The notes beneath the pieces were generated by a model. That model saw nothing but the letters and a program-made list of their open reading frames with translations, was not told the DNA's origin and did not search any database. A stretch of 64,000 nucleotides of DNA, taken from Branchiostoma floridae (Eukaryota; Chordata; Leptocardii; Amphioxiformes; Branchiostomatidae). Location of the stretch: contig NC_049990.1 of assembly GCF_000003815.2 (NCBI RefSeq), positions 9,811,539 through 9,875,538 on the forward strand. Reading direction: 5' to 3'. The position numbers and the translations under genes were made by a program. The stretch's first letter is position 1; each line of letters starts with the position of its first letter. This document shows positions 22,648-35,614 of this stretch, one piece after another.

Positions 22648-25600
22648 ATGGCAGGTAAGAAGGTTAACATGTTACTGTATGTATATATATCGTAGTTCAA
22701 AAGAGCTGATATTTCTCAACAGTGCTGTGCCTTGAACACAATTTGTCCTCGCCATTATCATAGTGCAAGTACCCATGGCCATAGTTACCCGTCACGAGAA
22801 CGGTTGATATGGTGGGCGTGGCTGTCAGAAGGCCAGTGAAGTCTTCTTACTTGTTCGACATAAACAAAGTGTTGAGTGAATTTCACTTTTGGACCCTTTC
22901 ATGGGAATTTCAACCCATTTTAATAGCCTCGTCCGATTCTTGGAGGTATCCACCATTGAGTCCGTTTGTTTTGGTTGGTCTATGCTAATTTTCGACAGTC
23001 CAAAGGTCAGCATGGTTTATAGTAGTCTGTGTAACACAAACTCCGCTGTCCAGGGCTGTAACTGGCCCCTCCCGGCTCTAGAGGGCCGCGGATGTTTGGC
23101 GTCCTGCTATAAGCGAGATTTAATCAGGCTAGGTTTATAGTTCTGTTTATGAAATTCAAAGTCAATGAAATACTATACCGTAGTGTCGTCACAATCTGCC
23201 ATCTTGTATTATAGAAAACATGACTTGTGCATCATTGAGGGGAGTCACGGTATACAGTTGGAAGGCAGGGCGGAGATGAAACGTTCACGGTAGGATTTCA
23301 GGCTGAACCAACGCATACTAGTATTAAGCACTGGGCATGGCCCAAGGACACCGGTGTCTATCATAAAGGGTAGCCTGTAGGGAACTATAATGACAGAGTA
23401 AGACTTGGCGTACGATGATAGCCCCCAATGCCTACACTTTACTTATTCGTCAATCTTTTTGCTGAGGCTACGTAGCCTCTCATTTTTGTGAAGATTACAT
23501 ACAATATAAGTTTTGATCCACTCAGTCAAACCAGGAAGAATTCCTACTCTTTTCGATAAGCGTGGTAGGTTCTTTAACGGGCTCGAGATGTGGCTCTAGA
23601 TCTCCTCAAATACGGGGCCCCATTTAACGTTCTATCTTGGGGGCCTCCATATTAAACTGAAGCTGGGTACTCATTTTCGCCTGAGTGAAGATATTATCAA
23701 GGAATTTCCCAAGGGCACAACGTCGGGCCGGTTGTGGCCTTCAGAAACCTTTTGACGTTTACCCTTGATTCACTTTGGAACTGGCATTGCACCACGCAAT
23801 GTCACATATCCATTCCCTACTTAATAAGAAGAACAGTAAGACACGTGTTGCCAAAACATACAAGGTGGGAAGTGGCTAAGACTTTATTGGCTCCAGGACT
23901 GAACATACTTGGTTGACCTTGTATTGTCAGCATTTAAGAAAGGATAGAAATTACACACACAATGGCCCTTGGGCGTTACTGCGCGATAGATGCGGGTAAA
24001 ATAGTTACACACCGCACCTAGCCAGGTACCTGGCCTGTCGATCGTATGTTTCTTGGATCCCTGGGCCGGCTGGGGTGTCGTCCGCCCCGCCCATACAGTC
24101 GCGCACGCCGCGGAATTTGTACGGTGTATATAAACAAAAGATCGGCTGTGAGAAAAAGGCCAATGTAGTGTTGCTAGTACTGTGGCCGGTAATACACACC
24201 TACTCAATGCCAGGCCCTGGCTAGCCTCTACCTCAGGTCGCTGGAAAATATTGGAAATTGGCCAAACAAGACAAAAAACACGTCAGAGGTGTTAGATGGC
24301 CGAGAAGTACAGTTTGCGACCTAGGCCGGCCAACACTCCTAGGCCACTTAACTCCTACTAGGCTTTTATTGCCTTCGCCAGAATGGCAGATGCTTTTGGA
24401 AACGGTTGAGCCAGGACTTTTTCGGTCTATATGTAACAGTTACACATTACTAGTATTCCATCCTACTGGCTGATGATGGTGGCAATATGCATGCACTGAG
24501 TTTCAAGAAGTTAAGAGCTGTTATGAACATCGCTCGCAACATCGTTATTATTAACCATTATCTCATGTTCTTGCCGGCTACTGCAGCCGCTATAGCAAGT
24601 ACAAACATGCAGCTCATTGATTTCCACATGGACCGACCTGCATCTTCAGAACACCCTGTCTGTGGAGTTCCCTGTTAAAGTTGTACTCCTCGTTCATGTG
24701 GTGCATTGGGGCAAAAGCATGGTGTAGCGGAGGATAGACGAAGTCTCCTGGGTAATAGTGGTACAGAACAGAGTTGTTGTTCGCGTCTTCTGTGAAAGGG
24801 TAGAATCCGTACATGTAAGGGTAGTCACAGAACGTTGTCATCATCAGAACACTCACTAGACCAATAGATGGTGCCCCCTTCATCTTCTTGTTCGCTATTT
24901 CAGATGCAGCTCTGGTCAAAAGAAAGCAAACAGGAAAAAGGAAACGGGTCATTTATCTACAATGTTGTCATTATCAACAGTGTTCAAGTTGGAAATCGCC
25001 GGGTTTAACATTTAGTATGAAAGAAATAATTTTTCTCTCTCTTTCCCTCCATCCATCCTTCTCTCGAGCTCCACCTCTCTCTCTCTCCATCCCTCCCTCC
25101 CCCCATAACTCTCTCATTACGACCAAACTTGTAAATAACCGGGCTTGAAGATAAAAGAAACCAGTTCTGTCTGCCTTTCTCTTCTCTTTTTCTGCCTCTC
25201 TCCTTCCCTCTCTCATTACGATAAAATTTGTAAATGACCGGGCATAACCCTCCATATTAAAGAAATAACCCGCCTGCCGTTTCTCTCCAATGCCAGTCTG
25301 TCTCCTCTGTTACTTAATTACTTCCTCTCTGTCTTTGTCTCTTTCTTTCTGTCTATCTCTAGCTGTCTCTTTCTCTCCATGTCTCTTTGTCTCCTTCTGT
25401 CTGTCCATACATCAACAAGGAAAGCCGTTGCGACACTCACCTCTTTATTCCAGTCCTGAGTTCCCCGGAGCGTGTTATCAATGGAAATGAAAGTCTATAT
25501 GCTTTCACAGCGGTCTCGATATTCTCTATTGACCTTTTGTCTACAAACAGGACGGCACCTTCAACGCTTCTAAAGCGACTCTCGTACACATCCTGCGATC

Positions 25601-28600
25601 TGTTGGAGAAAAGTGAGGACTGTCGGATTCGACGTGGCCCTTTAAAGTTGAATAATACCATGCTGGTCCGTTTGCCAACATCTTTCTCGAAACCTTTGAT
25701 GGCCGGTAAATCTATTCGTATGACGTAATCCATGGAGTCGATCTCCGCTCCACACTGACTTCCAAGGAGAACGCCACTATTGCCTACGACAGCGCATGTG
25801 TTGTATTGGCCGATGTGCACATCTTCTGTGAAGTTCCCCAACTTCCATTTCCGTAGTTGAGTCGTCAGATTCAGTTTCTCGGTGATTTCTCTGAAAGACA
25901 CATTCAATGTTGACATCACGAAGAACGCTGTATCAAATATGGATCATCGCTATAATGCATTAGATTGTGTCTTGTTCAGACATTATCTTTGAACCTATCA
26001 TCTTTAAGAATGCGCAGATACTGGCATGGAAGATCCTAATACCTTCTCGCTAAAAATAGAAATAAAACAATTCACTCACCTGACGTCTCTCAAAGCTTTG
26101 GGTCTAAATTGCCATGCAGATTCTGGCGCCAAGTTACCGAATTCCAGGGCTGGCTGACTCTGCCGGGCTGGCCGACTTGGCTGGGCTGACTGACTAGGCT
26201 GGGGAGGCCGGGCTGGCTGGTTGAGATGGGCGGGCCGATAGGGCATCACACGGTTTTCTCCGTAGGTGACATTGAAATACCTAGAATGTAATCCGTTATG
26301 TAGGAATCACTTGCCTGGACACATTGTCACATCTATAATAGAAGTATAGGTATCCGTACATGTATCCTAATGTATCATAAAGAAATAAAAAAAAAATAAA
26401 AAAATCTTCTGAAGCTAGGGGCACAACCCGCCGTAAGTGCAAATACGTGCTGTCTACGTGCTAAACCGTGGGCAATCTTTTGGGATCCGTAAGTGGTAAG
26501 TACATACCGCCTCCGTACGAACTCGCAGGGAATCCGACGGATTTTGGATGGGGCACGCAGACACGCCGTAGAACTTAATGTGCAGTCAAAAGTTTGTGTG
26601 CCATGAGGCTGCGGATTCGCCCCCCGTACGTGCCAGTACGGGCGACGCGCGTGCCCTGTACAGCCTGAACGTTATCAGAAATACGTGTCGGACGTGGCTT
26701 CCCAAACAAGACTGACAATAAAAATATTATTGCCATGACGACGATTGAGGGTAACAACAATACAGCTCACATCAGAAATAGACTGGAACTTCCTTGTCGC
26801 ACTATCCCTGGCACAATATACTAGCCCACCTGTTACATAAACATACAGCCAGCAGAAATGTACTATCCCTGGTACAGCACAATGGTCTGCCAGTAACCTA
26901 AACCTACAGCTGTAGTGAAGAATAAAAGATAAGGAAGAACCAACTGTTTCCAGCACTTCCGTCCTTGAATGACTTTCTTGCACCTAACCCACATGGCTGT
27001 TCTACTTCGTAATATTCCAGTCCTTGGATAGTATAATAGGCATTGAACAATTATATTTGGCTCTGAATATGATAACCATTTGGATGCCATCATTCAAGAT
27101 CATGTCCTCTATATAAAGTATTTCCAGTCTGCCTGTGGCGTAAGGCTTGAACAAGCTCTAGAAAAGAAAATGTATCCTTCATAACATAACATAACTAGAG
27201 TTCGACGAAATCATACCTTTGCCAAATGAACCAGGTTTGTTATGTAGAAAGATGTCTGTAGACATAAGTATGCTACTCATTACATATAATCATATATGTT
27301 ATTTGATTAAGTCACACCTCTATGAGTGCAAGACTGCAAGCAAAAGCTTGTGCTAAGACGATTTCATTTTGGTAGTCTAGAGCTGAGATACAATTTTTCT
27401 GAAATTCAGAAAAATAGAATCTGTCAACCAAAACATTGAATTGGACTGGCCTGACGTTATCTTGATAACAGTGGCTCTGAGCAACCTGATACTCGAGAGT
27501 AGCAAGGACGTTGGTACTGTAAGGTCACATTGCAGGTGGAAGATGACCCGGAAACACAAACACACAGGCACACTCAAAACTATATCTCCATTTGTCATGG
27601 AAATAACTATTAACAAAACTGCAGAAGTTTAAAACACATGGGATCAACCTATCCTCCCCAGTTTTCCGTCAACATAAGTCTACTCTAGTCGGTAAAAGTG
27701 ATTGGCACCCAGGGGGCAGGGGGCAAGGCTGGTTCAGCCTGCTAGCTTGATCTACTTGCCTGGCACCTGCAGCTGTCAATAAGATACGCCCGAGCAGAGG
27801 TAAGGAGAGACATTAGATTTATAAACTTCCCACATTGATTATGCAAATTAGCTGTTAATTTGCCTAATTAGCATCTTATTATGAACGTCTTCACTTAGTC
27901 TATCCACATATAAAACATACCAAAAAGCATGATGATCCGCCAACATGTTCATATTTTCTCATTAATTATGCAAATGAGGCCATAATTTGCATAATTGATA
28001 TCTATCGACATTTCTCTCCTTCCCAGCTACATATGGGACAAGTTTTAAAGTCCTATCATGGAATGCAGTGGTTTTATAAATTTTCCTCATTGATTATGCA
28101 AATTAGCTGTTGATTTGCATAATTAGTATACCATTATGTAAGTCATCACTCATTCTATCTACATACCAAAAATCATGACGATCCGTCAACACGTTGCAGA
28201 GTTATTCTCGTCCAAAGTTTGAAAGGAAACCGGCGCCTGCAGTACCAAAAAAGCCGCTAGGGGGCCCAAACTCACAGCACATACTCTCTGCCCCGTGGGC
28301 TATCTACCACCCATAAATCATGACCACAGCATGTCCAGAACACGAGATATAAAAAATTGAGTTTCCGCTGCAGTACCTTAGCAAGCCGCTAGGGGGCCCA
28401 TTATCGAACTTGACCTTCGTTTTCCCGACCCCTACCCACCTACCAAATATTATCGGGATCCATCCAAGACTTCTTGAGTTATGCTGTTAACAGACAGACA
28501 GACAGACACACAGACTCACAAGCCCAAAACATAACCTTAGCCATTCTGGCAAAGGTAATTAGCCATTCTGGCAAAGGTAACAACCAAGACAACGTGATCC

Positions 28601-31600
28601 ATTGTGCAGAGTTTCACTGTCTACCACTAGTTTCAAAGGACAAATTCCTCCAGGGAGCCAGTGTGACCTATACATTCCACCATTGCATACGAGAGATACA
28701 TCTGGAACAGATTTGAGGGGGGGGGGGTGTAAGTGACTTAATGTTCAACTAGCCTATGGCTATTACAAAAGGTTAGCCCTCAGCTGACAAAAACAGAGAC
28801 AATACAAATGGAATTTGACAATAACAGCACACTTAGAGTCCATTCCAAGACACCATGAGGGTTTTTAGACAATAATTGTAATAAGTTGGAATTATTTTGA
28901 ATAAAAGAATATCTGAAGCCCCAACAGTTATAATTTTTTCAAAAAAATTAATATGGAATTTTGAATCTATTTGAACTTCTTTAAATACTTTCGAAACATT
29001 TTGAAAGAGATCACACAAAAATCTCTTTATTTACAATAATTTTCAAACATCTGCAGGATTCTTTCAGTTTTAGAAATATTAACAAAAAATCTTGCCAAAT
29101 GGTAGAATTAGTTAATTGCCCCATAAAAGTTAGCCCCTTTTGTCTGACTGGTATATTTTTAGATTTCACTGATGGGTACTATTGGGTCCTTTGTGGTAGG
29201 CCATTGACATGACACCCAACCATAATTTGCAAGGATGTGTGAATTGCTTGCCCACTGACCCAATATTACAAAAAATGGTAGAAAATGGTAAATAATGGTA
29301 GAACGCTGTTACAATTATTTAGAAACCATTAGAAGTATCCAATCCCACACCATGAATATTTCCAAAGTTTTACAGGACCAGGGAAATATTTATAAAGTTT
29401 AAACAGTGTTAGAAATATTTCTAAAGTATGAAATGTCCTACATATATAATTACAAATCTTTAAAATCAATTTTAAACAATGGCAACAAACATCCGCACGG
29501 TGACTTGGAATCGACTCTATAAATGACAATATTCCAAGTACATAGAAATATAGAAATAAACGTGAATAACATGTGCTACCTTGGCACCTGCCATATCAGC
29601 ATATAAAAGGCTGTGAGCAAAGTTGCAAACATGAGAAACTTTCTCAGTCGCTTTGTAGATCCACATGGGCTCGATCCTGCGTAGTTCTTGTTTTGAGGCC
29701 AGCTTATAACTTTTGGTACCGCCATAGTTGTCACTTGATACCTATAGAGGCAATAATCAACTGATATTTGTACCATTGGATCCGATGTAAGATTTTATAA
29801 AAAAAGGTTATTTGTTATGTTCAGCTTTGAATCTGCAATGTTGTGTCTTGCTGCGCGAGCTGCACAGAACGCCGTCGGACGGGTTATACTTAGTACATAA
29901 TTCACAAGGACACGTTTCGACATAATCGTGTGACAACATGTCAAATGTACCAGCTTTGTTTTAACAACAGGCAACAATGTTAATTTACACAATACCGCAG
30001 AATTTGATGCCACTGCGCTAGATCAGACTGATAAATCACAACAGTAGCAGCCATTTCAGTTGACAGGACTTTCAGCCTTGCGTATCGAACTGGAACGACA
30101 AAAGGTGGCAAACGTACTTACGTATTTAACGCTTCAGTGAGTTGGTTTAGATTGTGGTGCCGCTGTACGATGGCGATGTTACTTTGGCTGCACAACTACT
30201 TCAATTCTGAACTTTTGTTGGTTGTCACATAGTCAGAATCTCACCACGGCGGTAGGATGCATTTGGAATAACGATAACGACTTCTAGCGGCAGGCTGCCG
30301 ATTCCCTCCTGACTGATTACCAACCGTTTGACTTGACAACTCTCTCACCTAGAGATTAAATTGGGGACAACATTAGCCTCAGCACAGCTTCTACGGATCT
30401 TCTGCGTTTGTGCGGTGTGAGGGTCGGAGGTCATTGGCACACGCTCTGGGGCGGGACTGGCTAATACTGAGTACTAGACTTTTCAATGCTATACATGCAA
30501 AAACAATGACGTCAAAACACATTTACCTAGGGCTGGGTATCGGTACAGCGTACCGGTACAAAACCGGTTTTTCTTATTGGACCGGTCCAGAAAAACCGGA
30601 CCTGAAAAAATTAGGTGGACCGGATGTTGGACCGATTAGAAAATTAACATATTATTTTATCAGGCATTCATACGTTTTGGCGCTTGCAGTTGGAAGAAAA
30701 TGGAAGAGTGAAGTAGAGTAGAGTTTATAGTAATTTCTACCAATGTTTACAGTCAATCGTACAGGTGCAGTTAGCGTTGTAGTGTTTTAAAACGCCAGTG
30801 TTATGTCTAATACTCCACCAAACAGATTTCTTTGTACTGAAATGGACCATTGGTATGAGTCATACTGAATCAGGTTCAGGTCCGGACCTGGACCTGATCC
30901 TCTGGACCTGAACCGGACCTGGACCTGAATTTTCTGTACCGGTACCCACCCCTACATTTACCTATATTTCAAACCTCAAATCTTTAACCCCACAGCAAAG
31001 CTGGATTGCTCAGGTTTCTTTTTTGTTAAACAAGTGCTTTAAAAAAGCTGGCATTTTGCCAAGGTTTGCGTGTGTACACGGTTTTTTTCTAGTTATTGGA
31101 ATGTGCTGAAACTATTGTTTATATTAAATGGATGTAAAAAGGAAACAAGAACAATTTAAAATCACCCTCCCCTGGACTCGATCCCGGACAGTAGCTCTGC
31201 AAATCAGGCTGACGTCAGAGGTATTTGTGTAGTGACCCCTGAACCCGGAAGTCACTTCTCTGCATCATAGCGCACTTTTCAGAAAATGATATCTCAGCAA
31301 TCGTATACCCCTGCTTTAACATTTTTACATTGTCACGGTCTCCATAGTACATACTACAAATCTGGTAAGTTAGAAGGTCCAGTTCTTTTTCGATAATACA
31401 GGGCGATCAATGAAAAATCGTGGCAATTTCCATTTTCGCACTGGAAATCCTACTAATGTCATAGGGTTTCCAGTCGAAATTGTTTTGTACCCAGGGGAAT
31501 CAGAACATTTGTGTTCCCTAATAGAGGGTGTTGATTTATGAAAAATAAAAGTTACAGAACAAAAATCGGACCTTCCGTTCCAGAGATATGGCCCTTTAAA

Positions 31601-34600
31601 GTTGCTGGGCCATGGGCGGTGTCCGCAGGTGTGGCGCCAGGTGTGAAAATCGCATTTCTAATTAGCAATAATTAAGAAAGTAAAAACATTGTGCCACTCA
31701 AAAGTTCTTTTCTGCACAGTCCAAGTAGTATTTTGTAGCAATCAAGTAAAGATAAGATGTTTATTTGCCTTTTTCTTTCACTACAGGTGAGGTCAACCTG
31801 CTGAAAATTAAGTTTTTTCAGCATGGCACATATACATGCACAGCTGGAAAAGTGGCCAATTATTTCCAGATGACCCCTTTTTGAAGAGCGATAATCAATA
31901 TACTGTTCATCCTATAACTAAGATATTTCAGATATTGGAAATATGTAGTAGATTCTCTTAACACAGTTTATTGCAGACATTCTAGAGACATGGTTACGAG
32001 ATTATTTGTAATCAAAAATACTAATTTGTAACATATCTCAAAAGGTCAAAGGTCATCGGCACCTGTCACTTATATAAGTCCACATAAAAAATTACCTATC
32101 AACATTCTTCTCTATCTCAGTGACAAGTATCACATGTTTAATATAACAGAATAGAAATAGTTTAGATAATTTCCACATCAATTATGCAAATTAGCTTCTG
32201 ATTTGCATAATTAATATTTAATTACATGAGGCATCACTTAATCTATCTACATACCAATAATCATGATGATCCGTCAACCCCTTCTTGAGTTATTCCCTTT
32301 CACAGTCTGACCATAAGCATTGAATATCAGCATACCTTACTACTAAAGGGTTTTGGCACATGCTAATTCTAAATTTGCCATCAAAACTATCACATTTCAC
32401 CAGGAAATACTACTTTTACGACATCTAATGACCAAAAGTATATAAAAATATTACCTATGAACCATGACCACCTGACTTTGTAACTGGTTTATTCAAGTTT
32501 ATTGAACAATTGATAATTCTTTGACATTACAACATATGTTTGAAAAGACTTGGTAGCTCCTCTTCTAAGCTGCACAGCTTTGAATGGTTGATACATTGTA
32601 ATTCTCCCTCTGTGCCATCTCAATTTCTTCTATGATGTTCCAGGTGCTATTCCCAATGCAGCATCTTGCAAATCTGAAAACTTTTAACATTGGAAATATC
32701 AGCAAAAACCTCTATGCCCTTGATATCACATTCAACAACAAACACAACTTGCTATGTTATTGATTTTTTGGATCTTACAAGGTAAAAATTAAACTTCAGT
32801 GATCATCTCAACGTAAATATGCTCACGTTGGACACATTTACAAATGATGTTTCCTTTCATGAAGTTGGTGACAAAGAAATCAAAAGTTTTGCGTCTCAAA
32901 CCTGAAACAAACGTGTCCGAACATACAATGTATCTACACTTATAAAGGCTATCTGTATACAATTAATGAATATCAATACGCTAATTATTTACATGGAAAC
33001 GAGAATATTTTGATAATTATGGACCCGCCTAACTAAATTTATAAGCAGGGTCCTACGGCCGTAACTCACGGCCCGGACTCGGCACACCACACGGAGCGAG
33101 TAGCACATGTTGAACATTCACATCGCTAACTCACAACAAACCTACACATGTTATACATCATTTTAAAGCTTAGAAACCGCTTGTTACACACATGGATGCA
33201 ACTTTTTGAAAAAATAAGACATCAATGGTGAAAAATGCCATCTAAATTTGCAAACTGGAGGTAAACCACCTTAAAATTGCGGTACAAGAAAGTTTCACGT
33301 ACCAAATTGTAGCTTGTTTTCTTGTCTATCCAATCCTACCATATATGGGTTGCTTCCAAATAAGGCTGAGATGCAAATCAGGCTGACGCAACGCCATGCC
33401 CGCAGAGCGCTCGAACAGGTAAACGCGGAAGTGACTTTCCCGTCTCGCGAGGCATTTTTCCGAAGGCCATATCTCAACAATCTTTTATCCCCTGCTTAAA
33501 ATTTTTACATTGCCAGGGCCTCCATACTACATACTACAATTCTGGTAAGTTTGAAGTTCTAGGCCTTTCTCAATTTTACACGGCGATCAATCGAAAATCG
33601 CTACACGCACGGAAAACACCACCGCCGCACGCATGAATATTAACTAAGTCGCAAAGGAATCTGGGATAGGCTATATGTAACTGTTATATATATATACACG
33701 ATTTATTTGGAAAACATTTCATCTTTATGAATTGGTAATACAACGTTAAAATGTAAGAGCAATAATTTGATTATATGCTGCATCAATCTTAGGAATATCA
33801 TACTTCATTCATTTAATCTAATCAAATATTAGGCCCCATTACGGACCACAGACAATGACTTACGACAGAGCTTTTAAATTGTATACAAATGCATTGCAGA
33901 TTTTGAACAGGTCCGTTCATCTCAACATCACAACATCACTCCACCACAACGGCGACTATTCTGGTCTCAGGGCATTTTGCCGCTAAGGCGGCAAAATGCA
34001 AAAAAAGTTGGAGGTCGACACTGCCGTTATAACACGCTACAGCCAGAAGAATGACATGACATCAGGATTTCAACCCCCTTTTTTCAGACAAGGTGCACTC
34101 GACTGCGCATTACTCCAATTTCTGGTCCCGCTGAGCGCATCTGGCATACAGCTGGTGGTCAGGGTAGCTCTGAGTGTCCCAGAAAAATTAGGTCGACATC
34201 TGGGTTTCAGTTGAATTATTCCTTTTCTTCATTAATCATTCAAATGAACCCCAGATTTTCATACAATACATTTCAGGATTTTAATCATCACCTAAGGTGT
34301 GTACATACTGAAAATAATGCAAATACACCAAACCCTGCTTGACTTATTCTCTTCCAAAGATAACAACAAAATCGCCCACTGCAGTTCAATAAAAGCCGCC
34401 AGGGGGCCCAAACTGACACGACCTACTCCCTGCCCAAAGATGTCTCAACTACTCAAAAATCATGAACCTGGCACTTGAGGAAAATCGTAATTACCTCCAA
34501 CTTTGAACGTCCGCTGCAGTACCGTAACTCACTGCTAGCCCATTATCGAACTTGACCTTCCTTTTCCCAACCCCCACATAACTACCAAAAATCATAAAAA

Positions 34601-35556
34601 CGATCCACAACGTCTCGAGTTATCTTGTACGGAAACACACACACACGCGCGCGCGCGCGCGCCCCGCTGCAGTGCCGACGGAAAGTGCCAGGTGAACCGT
34701 TTTCGAACAGGACCTTCGTTTCTGCAACCGCTACTCAAATACCAATGTCATGAAAGTCCGACCACAGCTACTCTAGTTATATGCTGTTGACCTACATAAA
34801 GAGACATAACATCATGTCACAAACGAACCGGGGGTATCACTGAGAACAAAGTTAATGAAAAATACATATACATGTAGATTATGGTAGTACTCCACTATCT
34901 CAAATGTCTTATTCTTGTTGTCATGGATGATCTGTGCATCTTATTACCCCATCTCCAGATCTAAAGACACTGATTGAGGCAAACAACCAGAAATTCATGG
35001 CCACCTTCAAGGCTGGCGACATGAAGGGCGTGGCTAACATGTACACGGAGGACTGTAAGATCATGCCGACTGGAACGGACACTCTATTTGGCCGAGAAGG
35101 TGAGGAATTTGTCAAATTATGGATACATTTTAATCGATAGCTATTCATCCTCCTACGCAAGGACATCCAACGGCGAAACCGCCTGTCTGGATGTACCCTG
35201 CTTTCTCAACCGTCACCCTTAGTTCCTGACCGCCCTGCTTATAAATATTAATGAGCTTACCCTTATATATGAGAGATCCCTATTGAAAACTGAAAGGCCT
35301 ATTCTGTGATTGGCTGACAGCTGGTTTGTGGCGACGCCCACAGGAACTTAGAGTGACGGTTGAAAAAGCAGGGTACATCCAGACAGGCGGTTTCGCTGTT
35401 GTATGTCCCTGCATAGGAGGAGGATAGCTATTTAACGAATTAAGAAGTTGCAATTTCAATAAGACAGGAATATCACCTCTCTGTGCGTTTCTGTCTGTGT
35501 CTCTCCCTTTCTATCTGTCGGTCGCTCTGTCTCCCTCTCTAGATCTGTCTGTCCAC

Positions 35557-35614
<58 letters not shown>

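Larger units (their letters stand above)
22060..24245. repeat. Segmental duplicate B (partner 15230-17200)
   Basis: Colinear with the gene 1 promoter and intron, as described for its partner. It is interrupted by the 109-bp MITE at 23023-23131. Confidence 0.8.

Noticed and set aside
31190-33602. LTR retroelement bounded by the direct repeats
   Set aside because: No TG...CA ends, primer-binding site, or gag/pol frames between; divergence is also high.
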